The notes beneath the pieces were generated by a model that saw only the letters and a program-made list of their open reading frames with translations, had not been told where the DNA came from and searched no databases. The position numbers and the translations under genes were made by a program. A stretch of 64,000 nucleotides of DNA from Shinella pollutisoli (lineage in GTDB: Bacteria; Pseudomonadota; Alphaproteobacteria; Rhizobiales; Rhizobiaceae), in assembly GCF_024609765.1 (NCBI RefSeq), contig NZ_JANFDG010000011.1, positions 79,282-143,281 on the forward strand, in the 5' to 3' direction. How positions within the stretch are numbered: position 1 is the stretch's first letter; every line of letters starts with the position of its first letter. Positions 61,844-64,000 of the stretch are shown one piece after another.

Positions 61844-64000
61844 CTAGAAGATCATATCCTCCACGCCGGGATAGCCCGCATCCTCCCAGAGCAAGCCGAC
61901 GTCCGGGCGATACAGGCTGGCCGTCTGCAGGACAGCAAACTGGTCCCCCCTCCATTGCGGCGCAACGAATGCGGCATGGCCGTTCCCGATCAGCAAGTCC
62001 CTCGCCTTCGGAGGCACCTGCACTACCGAGGATTGCAGTTTTCGCGCCAGCAATCCAGAGGGAATCGCCTCCACCCTCAGTCGATCAACAGCCTTCCTTG
62101 CCTCCTCGTCCAGCGCCACGATCACCGGCGCCAGCCCGCTTTCGACCATGCGAAAATCCTGGCCGACCGTGCGATAGTCGAAATGACAGCCGGTACGGCC
62201 ATTCAGCATGAAGCGGCCGAGGATTTTCTTTCCGTCCATGCCCTCGCCCATGCGCCAGTAGACCTCGCCGAAATAGTCCTCGACGGCGGCGAGCGAGGTG
62301 AGGTCGGCATGCTTGTCGATGATCCGCTTCATGTCGCCGATCAGGCCGCGGATTTCGGCGGGAGGCCGGTGGGCCGGGGGATTGAAGACCGTGACGATGC
62401 TGCTTTCGCGGTCGCGCCTGCCTTCCCGATTGACCCTGCCGGCAGCCTGTATGATCTGGTCCAGACCCGCCTCGGCCCGCCAGGCGACGGGAAAATCGAC
62501 GTCGACTCCGGCCTCGATCAGGCTCGTGGCGATCAGGCGGCAGGACCGCCCGTCCTTCAGGCGATCCCGCACATCCGCCAGGATCCGCCGGCGATGCGCC
62601 GCATATTGCCGTGTCGTCAGGTGGACGACTCCCTCCAGCCCGGTCTCGATCGCCCGCAGGTAGAGTTCCAGCGCATGGCGCCGGCTGTTGACGATGACCA
62701 GTGCCTGATCGTGGCCGGCAAGGGCATCGAGCAGTGCGGCATCGTCCATATCGCCGGCATGGACGATGCGCGTGCGTGCGAGTTTCGCGGCCAGCCCCCG
62801 CGGGTCCGGCGCCAGCTCCCGGCCCTCCAGCGGCAGGCCGCCGGGCAATTCCGGACGTTTGCCGAGCGCCGGCTGCGTCGCCGTGCACAGGACGACCGTG
62901 CAGCCGTAGCGACGCGCCAGTTCCTCCAGCGCCCGCATGATCGGCATCAGCAGGGCCTTCGGCAAGGTCTGCGCCTCGTCCAGCACGACGATCGAACCGG
63001 CGATATTGTGCAGCTTGCGCGCCCGTGACGGGCGGGCCGCGAACAGGCTCTCGAAAAGCTGCACGGTCGTCGTCACGACGACCGGCGCCGCCCAGTCCTC
63101 CATCGCCAGCTTCAACTTATCCTTGCGCTCGCGCCGCTTCGCGTCGAACGACTCCTCCTCGATGGAGGAATGGTGCTCGAGGACATTGCCCTCCCCGAGC
63201 ACGGAGCGAAAGATTTCCGCCGTCTGATCGATGATGCCGGTGAAGGGAATGGCATAGACGATCCGGCGGTGCCCGTGCCGGCGGGCGTGATCCAGCGCGA
63301 AGCCGAGGGAGGCAAGCGTCTTGCCCCCGCCGGTCGGTACCGTGAGCGTGAACAGGCCCGGCTTCCGCCCGGCCCCCGCGCGCGCATGGGCCAGCACCTC
63401 GCGGCGCAAGGAATTCAACATCCCTTCCTGTCGCGAAAGCAAGGCCATGTGCGCATCGAAACGCGCGATGAAGTCATCGATCAGCGCGGACAGCGCCGGC
63501 CAGTCGCGGTCCGCCTCCCTCTCGCCCAGCGCCACATAGTAGCGTTCGGTATCCGCGAAATCCGCATCCACCAGCGCCGAGAACAGCATCCGCCCCATGA
63601 AGGCCCAGGAGAAGGCATGGCCGGCCCGGTCGGTGGGGAAGCGCTGGACCATGTCGGGCGCGAGGCCAGCAATCTCCGCCTGCAATTCGTCCATCCAGGC
63701 CGGATCGATTGCCTGCGGCTGCTTCATGCGATGATCGAAGGTGCCGGGTCCGTCCAGCCTGTCGGGCAGGCCCGCATGGTGCCCGAGAATACAGTAGCCG
63801 ATGACCTGCGCCATGGCGGCATCGCTCCCCCCGGCGAGATCGCGCAAAACCTGCGCACCGGCCGTGGAATGATCGACGGGCTCCGTCGCGCCGTCCAGGC
63901 GTTGTTGAAAAGCAGGACTGTATTTTCCGAGGTCGTGAAAAAGCAACGGTGTTAGGCCGCAAGCGTTTTTGTGAGATGGTCTCTCATTCTTGCGTTGAGG
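61844..64000 (-). CDS. cas3: CRISPR-associated helicase-nuclease Cas3 (5' end unclear, at window edge)
   Basis: The recognisable part runs from about 63946 to 61844 (700 codons). HD nuclease part: FHDLGKYSPAFQQRL, DHSTAGAQVL and GHHAGLPDRL. Helicase part: Walker A VPTGGGKT, DEAD-box VVLDEAQTLP, TATQP, and QAAGRVNREG. Cas3 is recruited by Cascade to unwind and cut target DNA. Upstream of FHDLGK the frame stays open to the window end but reads QRKNERPSHKNACGLTPL, unlike the expected histidine-containing N-terminus. Thus the gene is either cut by the window, truncated, or interrupted. Stop lies 57 bases before cas5c. Confidence 0.85.
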   Translation of the reverse strand, partial: PQRKNERPSHKNACGLTPLLFHDLGKYSPAFQQRLDGATEPVDHSTAGAQVLRDLAGGSDAAMAQVIGYCILGHHAGLPDRLDGPGTFDHRMKQPQAIDPAWMDELQAEIAGLAPDMVQRFPTDRAGHAFSWAFMGRMLFSALVDADFADTERYYVALGEREADRDWPALSALIDDFIARFDAHMALLSRQEGMLNSLRREVLAHARAGAGRKPGLFTLTVPTGGGKTLASLGFALDHARRHGHRRIVYAIPFTGIIDQTAEIFRSVLGEGNVLEHHSSIEEESFDAKRRERKDKLKLAMEDWAAPVVVTTTVQLFESLFAARPSRARKLHNIAGSIVVLDEAQTLPKALLMPIMRALEELARRYGCTVVLCTATQPALGKRPELPGGLPLEGRELAPDPRGLAAKLARTRIVHAGDMDDAALLDALAGHDQALVIVNSRRHALELYLRAIETGLEGVVHLTTRQYAAHRRRILADVRDRLKDGRSCRLIATSLIEAGVDVDFPVAWRAEAGLDQIIQAAGRVNREGRRDRESSIVTVFNPPAHRPPAEIRGLIGDMKRIIDKHADLTSLAAVEDYFGEVYWRMGEGMDGKKILGRFMLNGRTGCHFDYRTVGQDFRMVESGLAPVIVALDEEARKAVDRLRVEAIPSGLLARKLQSSVVQVPPKARDLLIGNGHAAFVAPQWRGDQFAVLQTASLYRPDVGLLWEDAGYPGVEDMIF

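Overview
The window is GC-rich chromosomal or chromid DNA from an alphaproteobacterium. The Rhizobiales-type nicotinate phosphoribosyltransferase, RIME-like intergenic palindromes, many ABC uptake operons, PAS-rich regulators and a type I-C CRISPR system all point to the Hyphomicrobiales (Rhizobiaceae or a near relative). No rRNA, tRNA or complete mobile element was found.

Layout. 1-5926: a tripartite tricarboxylate transporter (tctC-tctB-tctA, minus, tctA cut by the window start), a second periplasmic binding protein, and a divergent TctD/TctE-type two-component pair. 5990-12346: a soluble double-PAS chemotaxis transducer, a PAS-PAS-HTH regulator, a NarL-type response regulator with a Cache sensor kinase, and a small XRE regulator. 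12404-13708: pncB. 14027-22220: a PAS sensor protein and an overlapping sigma-54-activator-like AAA+ regulator with degenerate key motifs, followed by a spermidine/putrescine-type ABC transporter (binding protein, ATPase, two permeases) and an aldehyde dehydrogenase. 22263-29960: a divergent XRE-cupin (PuuR-like) regulator, a PYROXD2-like flavoprotein, a GcvT-like protein and a second polyamine-type ABC transporter. In both polyamine operons a similar RIME-like palindromic repeat sits between the binding-protein gene and the ATPase gene.

30045-42681: an AraC regulator convergent with an eleven-gene minus-strand operon: a Liv-type ABC transporter (K-H-M-G-F), a glutamine-synthetase-like ligase, an iron alcohol dehydrogenase, two short-chain dehydrogenases, and a B12-dependent diol/glycerol dehydratase whose large and medium subunits are fused. 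No reactivase gene is visible. The combination suggests catabolism of a diol, glycerol or amino alcohol by a route that cannot be named from sequence. 43565-54273: another minus-strand operon with a DadA/PuuB-type oxidase, IclR regulator, RidA, polyamine-type ABC transporter, a sarcosine/opine oxidase-like alpha-beta pair and an aldehyde dehydrogenase; this looks like amine, opine or amino-acid catabolism.

54589-57645: a membrane-anchored DJ-1/PfpI protein divergent from a GlxA-type AraC regulator, a VOC (PhnB-like) protein and an AHSA1/SRPBCC protein. 58051-64000: a type I-C CRISPR-Cas locus read on the minus strand as cas3, cas5c, cas8c (with an in-frame internal Cas11c start preceded by a strong ribosome binding site), cas7c and a four-repeat array. 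cas4, cas1 and almost all of cas2 are missing. About 25 codons of a cas2 3' end survive between cas7 and the array, which marks a deletion of the adaptation module. The 5' end of cas3 does not look like an HD-domain N-terminus up to the window edge and may be interrupted.
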